NCBI RefSeq assembly: GCF_900142955.1
Contig: NZ_FRCP01000010.1
Location: forward strand, 161,371-225,370
Source of the DNA: Anaerosporobacter mobilis DSM 15930
GTDB taxonomy: Bacteria > Bacillota > Clostridia > Lachnospirales > Lachnospiraceae
Direction of reading: 5' to 3'
DNA: 64,000 bases
The position numbers were made by a program, and so were the translations under genes. Shown here piece after piece: positions 16,703-24,954 of this stretch; positions within the stretch are counted from its first letter, which is position 1; every line of letters begins with the position of its first letter. The notes beneath the pieces are model-generated. The model saw only the letters and a program-made list of their open reading frames with translations. It did not search any database and had not been told where the DNA came from.

Positions 16703-16731
16703 TTGAATATAAAGTAAAATTTTATTATAAT
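16703..16731 (+). promoter_or_regulatory. sigma-A type promoter of the rnf operon
   Basis: TTGAAT (16703-16708) and TATAAT (16726-16731) are separated by 17 bases. It is the only strong promoter pattern upstream of rnfC, and none as good is seen inside the operon. Confidence 0.8.
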
Positions 16732-16823
16732 ATACATATTGTTTTCAATACTAGTGAAAGCAGGAAATAAAGCTTGTTAGTAAAAAAAATCCGTTTTACA
16801 ATAAAGGAAAAGAGGGAATAAGA

Positions 16824-18143
16824 ATGTCATTGTCAACATTTAAAGGTGGAATACATCCTTATGAAGGCAAGGAATTGTCAAAGGATAAGCCTGTTAAAGT
16901 GGTACTACCAAAGGGAGAACTAGTATATCCAATGTCTCAACATATTGGGGCACCTGCAAAACCTGTAGTAGCAGTTGGAGATCGAGTTTTGGCTGGGCAA
17001 ATCATAGGAGAGGCGCAAGGTTATGTATCGGTGAATGTAATTGCCTCTGTATCCGGTACTGTTAAGGCAATTGAGAAGCGACTTGTTGTATCTGGAAACA
17101 AAGAAACGGTAATAGTTGTAAAAAATGATGATAAGTATGAGTCGATTCAGTCTATTGGGCATAAACGCGATTATACTACGTTATCCAAGGAAGAAATACG
17201 TAGTATTGTAAAGGATGCTGGCCTTGTAGGTATGGGTGGGGCAGGATTTCCTACGCATGTTAAAATCACGCCAAAAGATGATAGTAAGATTGATTATGTA
17301 ATCGTTAATGGAGCAGAGTGTGAACCCTATCTTACATCTGATTATCGTATGATGATGGAAGAGACTAGTAAGATTGTTGAAGGCTTAAAAGTAATCCTAG
17401 CGTTATTTGAGAATGCTAAGGGTATTATTGCAGTGGAAGATAATAAGCCAGAAGCAATTAAGAAGTTAGAAGAACTAGTTAAGGATGAAGAGAAAATCCA
17501 AGTTAAAGTTCTTAAAACCAAGTTCCCACAAGGTGCAGAGCGCCAATTAATCTATATGTCTACAGGAAGAAAGATAAATTCCACAATGCTTCCTGCTGAT
17601 GTTGGTTGCGTCGTTAACAATATTGATACGTGTATATCAATATATATGGCTGTATGCGAATCCACACCTCTTATGAGAAGAATTATTACGGTTACAGGCG
17701 ATGCAATAAAGGATCCATGTAACGTAAATGTGAAAACAGGAACTAACTATAGAGAGTTAGTAGAAGCAGTAGGAGGATTTGTTGCAAAGCCAGAAAAGAT
17801 TGTATCTGGTGGACCGATGATGGGAATTGCATTATTCTCATTAGATATTCCCGTAACGAAGACCTCATCCGCACTTCTTTGTATGACAAAAGACGAGGTA
17901 GCAGAACAGGAACCTACAGCGTGTATCAGGTGCGGACGTTGTGTACAAGCCTGTCCAAGTAAATTAATTCCTCAGAAGATGCTTGAATATGCAGAGCATT
18001 TTGATGAAGAAGGTTTTGTAAAGATGAATGGTATGGAATGTTATGAATGTGGTTGTTGTACCTATGTATGTCCAGCTAAGCGTAGATTAACGCAAGCATT
18101 TAAACAGACAAGAAGAAGTGTCTTAGATAGTAGAAAGAAGTAG
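16824..18143 (+). CDS. rnfC: Rnf complex subunit C (electron transport, NADH side)
   Basis: A 439-residue peripheral subunit of the Rnf complex, which couples ferredoxin oxidation and NAD+ reduction to Na+ or H+ export. The NADH/FMN-binding region carries G-M-G-G-A-G-F-P-T-H-V-K at about residues 136-147. Two [4Fe-4S] motifs lie near the C-terminus: C-I-R-C-G-R-C-V-Q-A-C-P (C367-C377) and C-Y-E-C-G-C-C-T-Y-V-C-P (C406-C416). The P-Y-E-G-K start after G-G-I-H is typical. First gene of the clostridial order C-D-G-E-A-B. A 99-base gap with an imperfect hairpin (18148-18195) separates it from rnfD. Confidence 0.97.
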   Translation: MSLSTFKGGIHPYEGKELSKDKPVKVVLPKGELVYPMSQHIGAPAKPVVAVGDRVLAGQIIGEAQGYVSVNVIASVSGTVKAIEKRLVVSGNKETVIVVKNDDKYESIQSIGHKRDYTTLSKEEIRSIVKDAGLVGMGGAGFPTHVKITPKDDSKIDYVIVNGAECEPYLTSDYRMMMEETSKIVEGLKVILALFENAKGIIAVEDNKPEAIKKLEELVKDEEKIQVKVLKTKFPQGAERQLIYMSTGRKINSTMLPADVGCVVNNIDTCISIYMAVCESTPLMRRIITVTGDAIKDPCNVNVKTGTNYRELVEAVGGFVAKPEKIVSGGPMMGIALFSLDIPVTKTSSALLCMTKDEVAEQEPTACIRCGRCVQACPSKLIPQKMLEYAEHFDEEGFVKMNGMECYECGCCTYVCPAKRRLTQAFKQTRRSVLDSRKK

Positions 18144-18147
18144 TGTA

Positions 18148-18195
18148 GTAAACAAGTGGACTGCGTGGAGAAATTGACGACGCTGCCTTTGTTAC
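18148..18195 (+). promoter_or_regulatory. imperfect hairpin between rnfC and rnfD
   Basis: GTAAACAA (18148-18155) with TTTGTTAC (18188-18195), imperfectly complementary, and GCGT (18163-18166) with ACGC (18180-18183) share one centre. It lies in the only sizeable gap of the rnf operon and has no T-run. A processing or stability role is possible. Confidence 0.35.
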
Positions 18196-18242
18196 CATAG
18201 CTATGATATGAATATAGAAAATGAAATGAGAGGTGCAAAATC

Positions 18243-19181
18243 GTGAACGATTTGTTGAATGTATCAGCATCACCACATGTGAGAAGTAAGGATTCTACAA
18301 GCATAATTATGCGAGATGTGGCACTTGCGTTGGTTCCAGCCAGTATAGCTGGGATTGTTAATTTCGGTTTGAAAGCATTATTAATCATAATAGTAACTAT
18401 AGCAACATGCGTATTAACAGAGTATATATACCAAAAATGTATGCATAAAAAAGTTACAACATCGGACTTCAGTGCACTTGTAACTGGTCTGTTACTAGCA
18501 TTGAATCTACCATCTACGGTTCCTTTATGGATACCAATCATTGGTGGTGTGTTTGCAATATTAGTTGTTAAGCAATTATATGGTGGATTAGGACAGAACT
18601 TTATGAATCCAGCATTAGCGGCTAGATGTTTCTTATTAATATCCTTCACTGGAAGAATGACAACGTTTACATATGACGGAGTATCAGGAGCTACACCACT
18701 TGCACTACTTAAGAGCGGTGAAGAGACAGCATCTGTTACAACAATGTTTCTAGGAAACATTGCGGGTACAATTGGAGAGACATCTGTTCTTGCGCTATTA
18801 CTTGGAGCAGCATATCTTCTTTTAAGAAAAGTAATATCACTTCGCATTCCTTTCACATATATAGGAAGTTTTATGCTCTTCATCTTGATCTTTGGTGGAG
18901 AAGGATTTGATACAACCTTCTTATTAACACATCTTTTTGGTGGCGGTTTAATTCTTGGTGCTTTCTTTATGGCGACGGATTATGTATCAAGCCCAATTAC
19001 ACCAATGGGTCAGATTATATTTGGTATCTTACTTGGTGTATTCACAGGGATTTTCCGATTATTCGGTGGTTCTGCCGAAGGTGTTTCTTATGCGATTATC
19101 TTCTGTAATCTCTTAGTACCATTGATTGAGAAGGTTACGCTACCAACACCATTTGGGAAGGAGCGTGCAAGACATGAGTAA
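18243..19181 (+). CDS. rnfD: Rnf complex subunit D (membrane, covalent FMN)
   Basis: A 312-residue integral membrane subunit with about nine to ten hydrophobic segments. The flavinylation motif is D-G-V-S-G-A-T-P-L-A, with the FMN-accepting Thr at about residue 151. The conserved F-M-N-P-A-L-A-A-R-C-F segment precedes it (about 120-130). The start is a GTG at 18243, with GAGAGGTG about seven bases upstream. The 3' end overlaps the rnfG start by eight bases. The protein lies in the membrane electron path between the NADH-side and ferredoxin-side subunits. Confidence 0.96.
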   Translation: MNDLLNVSASPHVRSKDSTSIIMRDVALALVPASIAGIVNFGLKALLIIIVTIATCVLTEYIYQKCMHKKVTTSDFSALVTGLLLALNLPSTVPLWIPIIGGVFAILVVKQLYGGLGQNFMNPALAARCFLLISFTGRMTTFTYDGVSGATPLALLKSGEETASVTTMFLGNIAGTIGETSVLALLLGAAYLLLRKVISLRIPFTYIGSFMLFILIFGGEGFDTTFLLTHLFGGGLILGAFFMATDYVSSPITPMGQIIFGILLGVFTGIFRLFGGSAEGVSYAIIFCNLLVPLIEKVTLPTPFGKERARHE

Positions 19182-19818
19182 AACAAGTGCAAAGAACACG
19201 ATTATTAAAGATGCATTGAAATTGTTTTGTATAACCTTAGTAGCAGGGGTGCTACTGGGCTTTGTATATGAGATAACAAAAGATCCAATTAAAAAGCAAG
19301 AACAAGAAACTAAGCAGAGGGCATATCAGACGGTATTTACTGATGCGACATCCTTCATAGAAAGCGATACGGTAACTGCCGCTGTAGAGAAATCCTCTGA
19401 GGTATTATCCGATGCTACAATTACGGGAGGAGCTGATTTTTCCGGTATTACAATTAGTGAAACATTAGAAGCGCATGATTCCTCTGATTCCTTAATTGGT
19501 TACGTAATGAATGTTATAACATCAAATGGGTATGGTGGAGATATTAAAGTCTCAATTGGTATTCGTATGGATGGAACGGTAACAGGTATGGAGATTCTCT
19601 CAATAAGTGAGACTGCTGGTCTTGGAATGAAAGCAGCAGAAAGTAAATTCAAGAATCAATTCAAAGATAAGAATGTTGATCAATTCGAATATACGAAAGT
19701 TGGAGCAACGAAAGACAACGAAATTGACGCAATTAGTGGTGCAACAATTACAACAAAAGCAGTAACAGGGGCAGTGAATGCAGGAATTTGTTTTACTAAG
19801 AACTGCTTATTTCAATAG
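19174..19818 (+). CDS. rnfG: Rnf complex subunit G (covalent FMN)
   Basis: A 214-residue subunit with one N-terminal membrane segment (about residues 14-33) and an extracytoplasmic FMN-binding domain. The motif D-A-I-S-G-A-T-I-T-T-K-A-V places the covalent FMN on Thr at about 191. The core G-Y-G-G-D-I-K-V-S-I-G-I and S-E-T-A-G-L-G pattern is typical. ATG 19174 is chosen over an in-frame upstream codon because AAGGAG at 19158-19163 fits it and the upstream residues read through rnfD. It overlaps rnfD by eight bases. Confidence 0.95.
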   Translation: MSKTSAKNTIIKDALKLFCITLVAGVLLGFVYEITKDPIKKQEQETKQRAYQTVFTDATSFIESDTVTAAVEKSSEVLSDATITGGADFSGITISETLEAHDSSDSLIGYVMNVITSNGYGGDIKVSIGIRMDGTVTGMEILSISETAGLGMKAAESKFKNQFKDKNVDQFEYTKVGATKDNEIDAISGATITTKAVTGAVNAGICFTKNCLFQ

Positions 19819-19829
19819 GGGGTGTGGGA

Positions 19830-20546
19830 ATGAATAAGTATATGGAACGTTTATTTAATGGTATTATCAAAGAAAACCCTACCTTCGTGTTAATGCTTGG
19901 TATGTGTCCAACATTAGCAGTAACTACCTCAGCTATGAATGGTATGGGAATGGGACTAACAACAACAGTAGTATTAATTATGTCGAACATGTTGATTTCT
20001 ATGTTGCGTAAAATGATACCTGACAGCGTAAGAATGCCAGCTTATATTGTGGTTGTTGCTTCCTTCGTTACAGTTGTACAGTTCGTGTTACAAGCATATA
20101 TTCCATCTTTATATGATACATTGGGAATTTACATTCCTTTAATCGTTGTTAACTGTATTATCTTAGGTAGAGCAGAGTCTTATGCATCTAAGAATTCGGT
20201 AGGATTGTCTATCTTTGATGGTATGGGAATGGGTCTAGGATTCACAGTAGGCCTAACATTAATCGGTACATTTAGAGAAATCATTGGTAATGGTTCTATC
20301 TTCAATGCTAATATTATGCCTAGTTCTTATGAACCAGCAACAATCTTTGTCTTAGCACCAGGTGCATTTTTTGTACTTGCAATGTTAACGGCAATTCAAA
20401 ACAAACTAAAAGCACCTTCTGCAACGAATGGAGAAGGAAAAGAAGATACAATTGCATGTGGTGGCAACTGTAGTAATTGCCATGGTGCTGATTGTGTGGC
20501 TAACCGTGAGACGCTATCGAAGGAAAAGGAAGGGGAACAAAAGTAG
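19830..20546 (+). CDS. rnfE: Rnf complex subunit E
   Basis: A 238-residue membrane subunit homologous to RnfA, with six hydrophobic segments and the conserved E-N-P-T-F-V-L-M-L-G-M-C-P-T-L-A-V start, whose Cys belongs to the intramembrane iron-sulfur site. ATG 19830 is preferred over GTG 19824, because AGGGGG at 19817-19822 then has seven-base spacing. The C-terminal tail (about residues 200-238) is unusual: it is hydrophilic and holds four cysteines in the order C-x3-C-x2-C-x4-C, suggesting an extra metal or redox site on the cytoplasmic side. The stop abuts the rnfA start. Confidence 0.95.
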   Translation: MNKYMERLFNGIIKENPTFVLMLGMCPTLAVTTSAMNGMGMGLTTTVVLIMSNMLISMLRKMIPDSVRMPAYIVVVASFVTVVQFVLQAYIPSLYDTLGIYIPLIVVNCIILGRAESYASKNSVGLSIFDGMGMGLGFTVGLTLIGTFREIIGNGSIFNANIMPSSYEPATIFVLAPGAFFVLAMLTAIQNKLKAPSATNGEGKEDTIACGGNCSNCHGADCVANRETLSKEKEGEQK

Positions 20547-21122
20547 ATGAAAGAACTAATTATTATATTGATTGGATCAGCTTTAGTTAATAATGTTGTC
20601 TTAAGTCAGTTCTTAGGACTATGTCCATTCCTTGGTGTATCGAAGAAAGTTGAGACAGCAGCAGGTATGGGAGGGGCAGTAATCTTCGTAATTACCATTG
20701 CATCTGCCTTCACAAGTTTAATCTATGATTTTATTTTAGTACCAGCAAACCTGACATACATGCAGACAATTGTATTTATTATAGTAATTGCAGCCTTAGT
20801 ACAATTTGTTGAGATGGTACTTAAGAAGATTAGTCCAAGTCTATATAATTCACTTGGTGTATATCTTCCTTTAATTACAACAAACTGTGCAGTTCTTGGT
20901 GTTGCTTTAATTAACGTACAGAAAGAATATAATTTTATAACAAGTGTTGTGAATGGGTTTGGAACAGCGGTTGGCTTTACAATAGCGATTGTAATTATGG
21001 CAGGTATCCGTGAACGAAATGAACATAACGACATATCAAAATCCTTCAAAGGCTCACCGATTGTATTAATTACAGCAGGTCTTATGGCTATCGCCTTCTT
21101 TGGATTTTCAGGATTACTATAG
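20547..21122 (+). CDS. rnfA: Rnf complex subunit A
   Basis: A 191-residue membrane subunit with six hydrophobic segments. N-N-V-V-L-S-Q-F-L-G-L-C-P-F-L-G-V at about residues 15-31 carries the conserved Cys that, with the one in RnfE, holds the intramembrane [2Fe-2S] cluster. L-G-V-Y-L-P-L-I-T-T-N-C-A-V-L-G (about 104-119) is the second conserved half with its Cys. The ATG follows the rnfE stop directly, and its ribosome binding site (AAGGGG) lies inside rnfE, so the two are translationally coupled, matching their stoichiometric partnership. Confidence 0.96.
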   Translation: MKELIIILIGSALVNNVVLSQFLGLCPFLGVSKKVETAAGMGGAVIFVITIASAFTSLIYDFILVPANLTYMQTIVFIIVIAALVQFVEMVLKKISPSLYNSLGVYLPLITTNCAVLGVALINVQKEYNFITSVVNGFGTAVGFTIAIVIMAGIRERNEHNDISKSFKGSPIVLITAGLMAIAFFGFSGLL

Positions 21123-21134
21123 GGGGGCAAAGAT

Positions 21135-21926
21135 ATGAGTATAGAAGGAATTATCGTAGCAACACTAATTGTTGGTGTTACTGGTTTAATAATAGGTCTT
21201 CTTCTTGGCCTTGCTGGAGAGAAGTTTAAAGTAGAGGTAGACGAGAAGGAGTTACAGATTAGAGATCTACTACCAGGCAATAACTGTGGTGGTTGCGGAT
21301 TTGCAGGTTGTGATGCATTAGCGAAAGCGATTGCAGCTGGAGAAGCGCCTACTAACGCCTGTCCAGTAGCTGGGGCAGAACAAGCCAAATTAATTAGCGA
21401 TGTTATGGGCGTTGAAAATGAAGAAAAAGAAAAGCAAGTAGCCTTTGTTAAGTGCGCAGGTACCTGTGATAAAACAAATGTGAAATATAATTACTATGGA
21501 ATTGCGGATTGTAAGAAAGTTGCGTTGATTCCTGGTAAAGGGGATAAAACGTGTTCTTATGGTTGTATGGGATATGGTAGCTGTATCAAAGCGTGCTCAT
21601 TCGATGCAATACATGTTGTAAATGGTATTGCAGTTGTAGATAAAGAAAAATGCGTAGCTTGTGGAAAGTGCATTAAGGAATGTCCTAATAATTTAATCGA
21701 ATTCGTTCCTTATAAATCAGAATATCGAGTTCGTTGTAATTCTAAGGACAAAGGTAAGGAAGTAAAACTTGCTTGTAAGGCAGGATGTATTGGCTGCATG
21801 ATCTGTGTTAAAAATTGTGAAGATGATGCGATTTCTGTAGTTGATAATATTGCCCATATTGATTATAATAAATGTACGAATTGTGGAAAATGCGCGGAAA
21901 AATGTCCGGTAAAGGTAATTGTGTAA
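21135..21926 (+). CDS. rnfB: Rnf complex subunit B (ferredoxin-side iron-sulfur protein)
   Basis: A 263-residue iron-sulfur subunit that accepts electrons from reduced ferredoxin. One N-terminal membrane anchor (about residues 5-28) is followed by the RnfB-type cluster motif N-N-C-G-G-C-G-F-A-G-C-D (about 53-64) with a later Cys at A-C-P. Further cysteine groups include G-C-M-G-Y-G-S-C-I-K-A-C, C-V-A-C-G-K-C-I-K-E-C-P, C-I-G-C-M-I-C-V-K-N-C and C-T-N-C-G-K-C-A-E-K-C-P, several of them [4Fe-4S] ferredoxin type. It is the last rnf gene; a TTTTACAA/TTGTAAAA hairpin lies downstream at 21952-21979. Confidence 0.96.
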   Translation: MSIEGIIVATLIVGVTGLIIGLLLGLAGEKFKVEVDEKELQIRDLLPGNNCGGCGFAGCDALAKAIAAGEAPTNACPVAGAEQAKLISDVMGVENEEKEKQVAFVKCAGTCDKTNVKYNYYGIADCKKVALIPGKGDKTCSYGCMGYGSCIKACSFDAIHVVNGIAVVDKEKCVACGKCIKECPNNLIEFVPYKSEYRVRCNSKDKGKEVKLACKAGCIGCMICVKNCEDDAISVVDNIAHIDYNKCTNCGKCAEKCPVKVIV

Positions 21927-21951
21927 ACTAAATCCTTTATAAAGCAGTGCG

Positions 21952-21979
21952 TTTTACAAGGTTGTTAGACTTTGTAAAA
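21952..21979 (+). terminator. weak hairpin after rnfB
   Basis: TTTTACAA and TTGTAAAA form an 8 bp stem with a 12-base loop, 26 bases after the rnfB stop. There is no T-run, so it may only mark the 3' end of the rnf mRNA. Confidence 0.4.
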
Positions 21980-22036
21980 GGTATAGTTAGAGATTTGAGA
22001 CAGCTATATGAAAGTGTAGCGGAGGGCTCATTAATG

Positions 22037-22069
22037 TACAGTCACCAGTTATTATACATGGTGACTGTA
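22037..22069 (+). promoter_or_regulatory. perfect 11 bp dyad before the HD-GYP gene
   Basis: TACAGTCACCA and TGGTGACTGTA are perfect complements around an 11-base loop. The dyad ends just before the AGGAGAAAT ribosome binding site of the next gene. It could be an RNA hairpin near the site or a protein operator. No T-run supports termination. Confidence 0.5.
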
Positions 22070-22086
22070 TATATAGGAGAAATAGC

Positions 22087-23178
22087 ATGAGATTAATATC
22101 AACGTCACAAATACAATCAGATATGGTTTTGGCTCGGCCGATATATAATGAGGGACGCTTAATCTTAGCGGAGGGTACTAATAATCTAGGAAGATATATA
22201 AAAAGTCTTAATCGATTGGGAATAAGTGAAATCTATATAGAAGATACAATAAGTGAAGGAATTGATGTTCCGGATGTGTTAACTGTGAAAACACGTAATA
22301 TTTGTAAAGAAACAATAAGAAATACATTCAAAGATTTCACTAATAGAGGTAAAATCCAAGTAGAGGGTATAGAAAAAAGCATTGATTTAGTAATTGAGGA
22401 GATTATGCAAAATAAAGATGTTCTTATTAGTTTGAACGATATTGGAGCAGCAGATGAATATACATATACGCATTCAGTAAGTACAACAGTGTACGCTTTA
22501 TTACTTGCTCAACGACTTGGATATAAAATAGAAATGATGAAACGACTTGCTATAGGTACAATATTACATGATATCGGGAAAATCTATATTGATCATGATA
22601 TTATGTTCAAAGAAGGCAAGCTGACTGACAAAGAATATGAATATGTTAAAAAACATACTTTATTAGGATACAATGCATTAAAGAGTTGCGATTCATTATC
22701 AGAATTATCAAGAATTATATCTCTTACACATCATGAGCATATCGATGGCACCGGTTACCCAAGGGGGCTAAAAGGAGACGAGTTGCACCAATTTTCTAAA
22801 ATTGTAGCAATTGCTGATGTATATGATGCGCTAACTTCGACGCGCTGTTATCGACCAAAATGGTCAAACAAGCAAGCTATGGATATGTTAATGCAGTATT
22901 GTGGAACAAAGTTCGATACGGATTTAGTATGTAGATTTCTGCAACTAATTGCAGTGTATCCGAACGGAACACAGGTAAAGTTAACAGATGGAAGAGTTGG
23001 AATTGTAAAAGAACAGAATCCGGGAATGCCTCTTAGACCTGTAGTGAGAATCTTCGCTGAAGCTGATGGTTCAAAGAAAGAGATGTATGATGTTAACTTG
23101 ATGATTGAATTGAATATTGTTATTGCCGAAGATGAATTTGATTATATTATAGATGATAAATCGAAACAAGTTGGTTAA
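22087..23178 (+). CDS. HD-GYP domain protein, probable cyclic-di-GMP phosphodiesterase
   Basis: A 363-residue protein. The HD-GYP domain spans about residues 125-290, with metal ligands in L-H-D-I-G-K (H161, D162), the T-H-H-E-H-I-D-G-T-G-Y-P signature (about 214-225) and I-A-D-V-Y-D-A-L. These enzymes hydrolyse cyclic-di-GMP or related cyclic dinucleotides. The N-terminal ~100 residues resemble the DUF3391-like segment often preceding HD-GYP domains, with no receiver or membrane region. The C-terminal ~70 residues (G-T-Q-V-K-L-T-D-G-R-V-G-I-V) form a small beta domain typical of clostridial members. RBS AGGAGA precedes the start. Confidence 0.92.
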   Translation: MRLISTSQIQSDMVLARPIYNEGRLILAEGTNNLGRYIKSLNRLGISEIYIEDTISEGIDVPDVLTVKTRNICKETIRNTFKDFTNRGKIQVEGIEKSIDLVIEEIMQNKDVLISLNDIGAADEYTYTHSVSTTVYALLLAQRLGYKIEMMKRLAIGTILHDIGKIYIDHDIMFKEGKLTDKEYEYVKKHTLLGYNALKSCDSLSELSRIISLTHHEHIDGTGYPRGLKGDELHQFSKIVAIADVYDALTSTRCYRPKWSNKQAMDMLMQYCGTKFDTDLVCRFLQLIAVYPNGTQVKLTDGRVGIVKEQNPGMPLRPVVRIFAEADGSKKEMYDVNLMIELNIVIAEDEFDYIIDDKSKQVG

Positions 23179-23228
23179 TACTAAATAAGGGAATTGTGGT
23201 GAGCAATGCCCTTTTTTTGGAGGCGATT

Positions 23229-24806
23229 ATGATGTATAAAGTACTTATTGCAGAGCGAGATATAGAATATGTAGATCAATTAAGAGGTATCATTAATAGA
23301 GATTACCGAAATTGTCAGATTACGGACATTGTAGGTTCGTCAAGAGAGGTAATTGAGATTTTAGGGAAAGAGAATTCGGATATTGATGTTGCAATAATTA
23401 ATGTTAAACTTACTGGGGTTAATGGTTTAGAGGCGATTAAGAAGGTAAGACAAAAGAATTTTGATACACGAATTCTGGTATTGTCAGAGTTTAGTTACCT
23501 TGAGTTCGCGCAGGAAGCGATAAGGCTAAAAGTTGACAATTATATTATAATACCAGCGAATGATAACGAAATTAGTGATGCTATTCGTCTTTGTCTTGAG
23601 GAGATTGTAAGAATGAATCATTACAAACAAAAGATTTGTAGTGTTACAACGGAATATCAAGAGGCGAAGCAATATATAGAATATAGTTATATATATACCG
23701 TACTTTTTAGCAAATTATCAAGTAGAGATATTAAGAAATATGTAGAGTTATTAGGGGTTAGTTTGAAAGGCTGCATGGTTAATATGGAGTTAGAATCAGA
23801 TGATATGAAACTGATTAACAAGCAGACAATTCTTCAGCAGATATATGAATGCATACATGAGTATGATGGGGGGATTTTCCGATTTGTAGTCGGCCCCAAG
23901 ATTAATAGACATATTGTATTATATGTATCTTATCTTTGTGAAGAGACGGAGAATAATAATAGTAAACTAAAAGAACTGTTAAAAACCATAGCAAAAGAGA
24001 TTAAGATGAAATTTCTAATTGACGTATATATAGGAATTGGAAAAGTGGAAGAAATGATTAATATCTATGCTTCCTACCAAGACTCAATCCGTAATTTACT
24101 AGAGATGAAAAATCTTCTTGATACTAGTGGCATACAGGATAGCGAATCTTATTATGGTAATCTATACAAGGATTTGGAACGCAAATATCTTACATCATTA
24201 CGCTTAAAAGATGGAGAGAGTTCAAATTATCTAAACCATTTGCTAGATTGCATAGATCATTTTTGTGAAGAAGTAAGAAAGAGTAAGATTATTGAGCTGT
24301 TAGTACTTACACGTCATACAATGACTGGTTTTGATTGGGAAGCATATTCACAAGATAACTTTACGGAATATCTTTTGGCTGTAAGCAACATACCAATATC
24401 TGAACTTAAATCTTGGGCACACCAGACATTTGAATACATTCAATATAGCCAAGTAGATCAAAATCGCCTATATACGAAAGCGGTTAGTGATGCAATTAAT
24501 ATTATTGATGGAGAATATACCAAAAATATTACATTAGAAGAGATTGCTAAACGAGTTGGGGTAAGCTCTCAATATCTAAGTAAGATATTTAAAGATGAGA
24601 CGAATCAGACATTTGTGGAGTACCTAACAACACTACGAATTAACCGGGCCAAAGATATTATACAAACTTCAGATCAACCCATTAAGCAAGTAGGGATAAT
24701 GGTTGGATATAAAGATCCTAATTACTTTAGTAGGATATTTAGAAGTGTAGTTGGAATATCACCATCAGACTTCAGGGATAGTGTTAAGTATAAGATAGAC
24801 AAATAG
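23229..24806 (+). CDS. AraC-type response regulator with degenerate receiver domain
   Basis: A protein of about 525 residues: receiver (REC) domain about 3-125, a middle region of ~280 residues without recognised motif, and a C-terminal AraC/XylS double helix-turn-helix (about 425-520) with I-T-L-E-E-I-A-K-R-V-G-V-S-S-Q-Y-L-S-K-I-F. The layout matches YesN-type regulators that work with histidine kinases. However the expected phospho-accepting Asp is Asn (about N58 in A-I-I-N-V-K), and the conserved Lys is Ile (about I108 in Y-I-I-I-P). Ser at about 86 is kept. GGAGG at 23219-23223 supports ATG 23229 (or 23232). No kinase gene is adjacent. Confidence 0.88.
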   Translation: MMYKVLIAERDIEYVDQLRGIINRDYRNCQITDIVGSSREVIEILGKENSDIDVAIINVKLTGVNGLEAIKKVRQKNFDTRILVLSEFSYLEFAQEAIRLKVDNYIIIPANDNEISDAIRLCLEEIVRMNHYKQKICSVTTEYQEAKQYIEYSYIYTVLFSKLSSRDIKKYVELLGVSLKGCMVNMELESDDMKLINKQTILQQIYECIHEYDGGIFRFVVGPKINRHIVLYVSYLCEETENNNSKLKELLKTIAKEIKMKFLIDVYIGIGKVEEMINIYASYQDSIRNLLEMKNLLDTSGIQDSESYYGNLYKDLERKYLTSLRLKDGESSNYLNHLLDCIDHFCEEVRKSKIIELLVLTRHTMTGFDWEAYSQDNFTEYLLAVSNIPISELKSWAHQTFEYIQYSQVDQNRLYTKAVSDAINIIDGEYTKNITLEEIAKRVGVSSQYLSKIFKDETNQTFVEYLTTLRINRAKDIIQTSDQPIKQVGIMVGYKDPNYFSRIFRSVVGISPSDFRDSVKYKIDK

Positions 24807-24831
24807 GAGATAGACAAATAAAAGGGGAGTT

Positions 24832-24920
24832 GAAAAAGACAATCTTCATGGGGGATGTAGGCTCCACGGATATTATTTATCCAAGCTTTGCACATAAACC
24901 ATTTGAAAGATTGCCTTTTT
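24832..24920. terminator. probable bidirectional terminator
   Basis: AAAAAG plus CAATCTT (24833-24846) pair with AAGATTG plus CTTTTT (24907-24920), with CATGG/CCAT extending the pairing inward. It has T-runs at both outer ends and lies between convergent genes. Confidence 0.65.
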
Positions 24921-24954
24921 ACTGTTATATTCTTGCTTTATAGCTGATGTGACC

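Larger units (their letters stand above)
16336..16823. other. intergenic region upstream of rnf operon
   Basis: 488 bases with no credible gene. It holds the TetR-gene terminator (16388-16411), a hairpin at 16583-16626 (GAGTCTTGT with ACAAGGCTC, one G-U pair), and the rnf promoter (16703-16731). The 92-base leader after the promoter shows no recognised riboswitch. Confidence 0.7.

Noticed and set aside
18062..18883. Long minus-strand open frame across rnfC and rnfD
   Set aside because: Overlaps two clear rnf genes on the other strand and crosses their boundary; no known motifs and no ribosome binding site.
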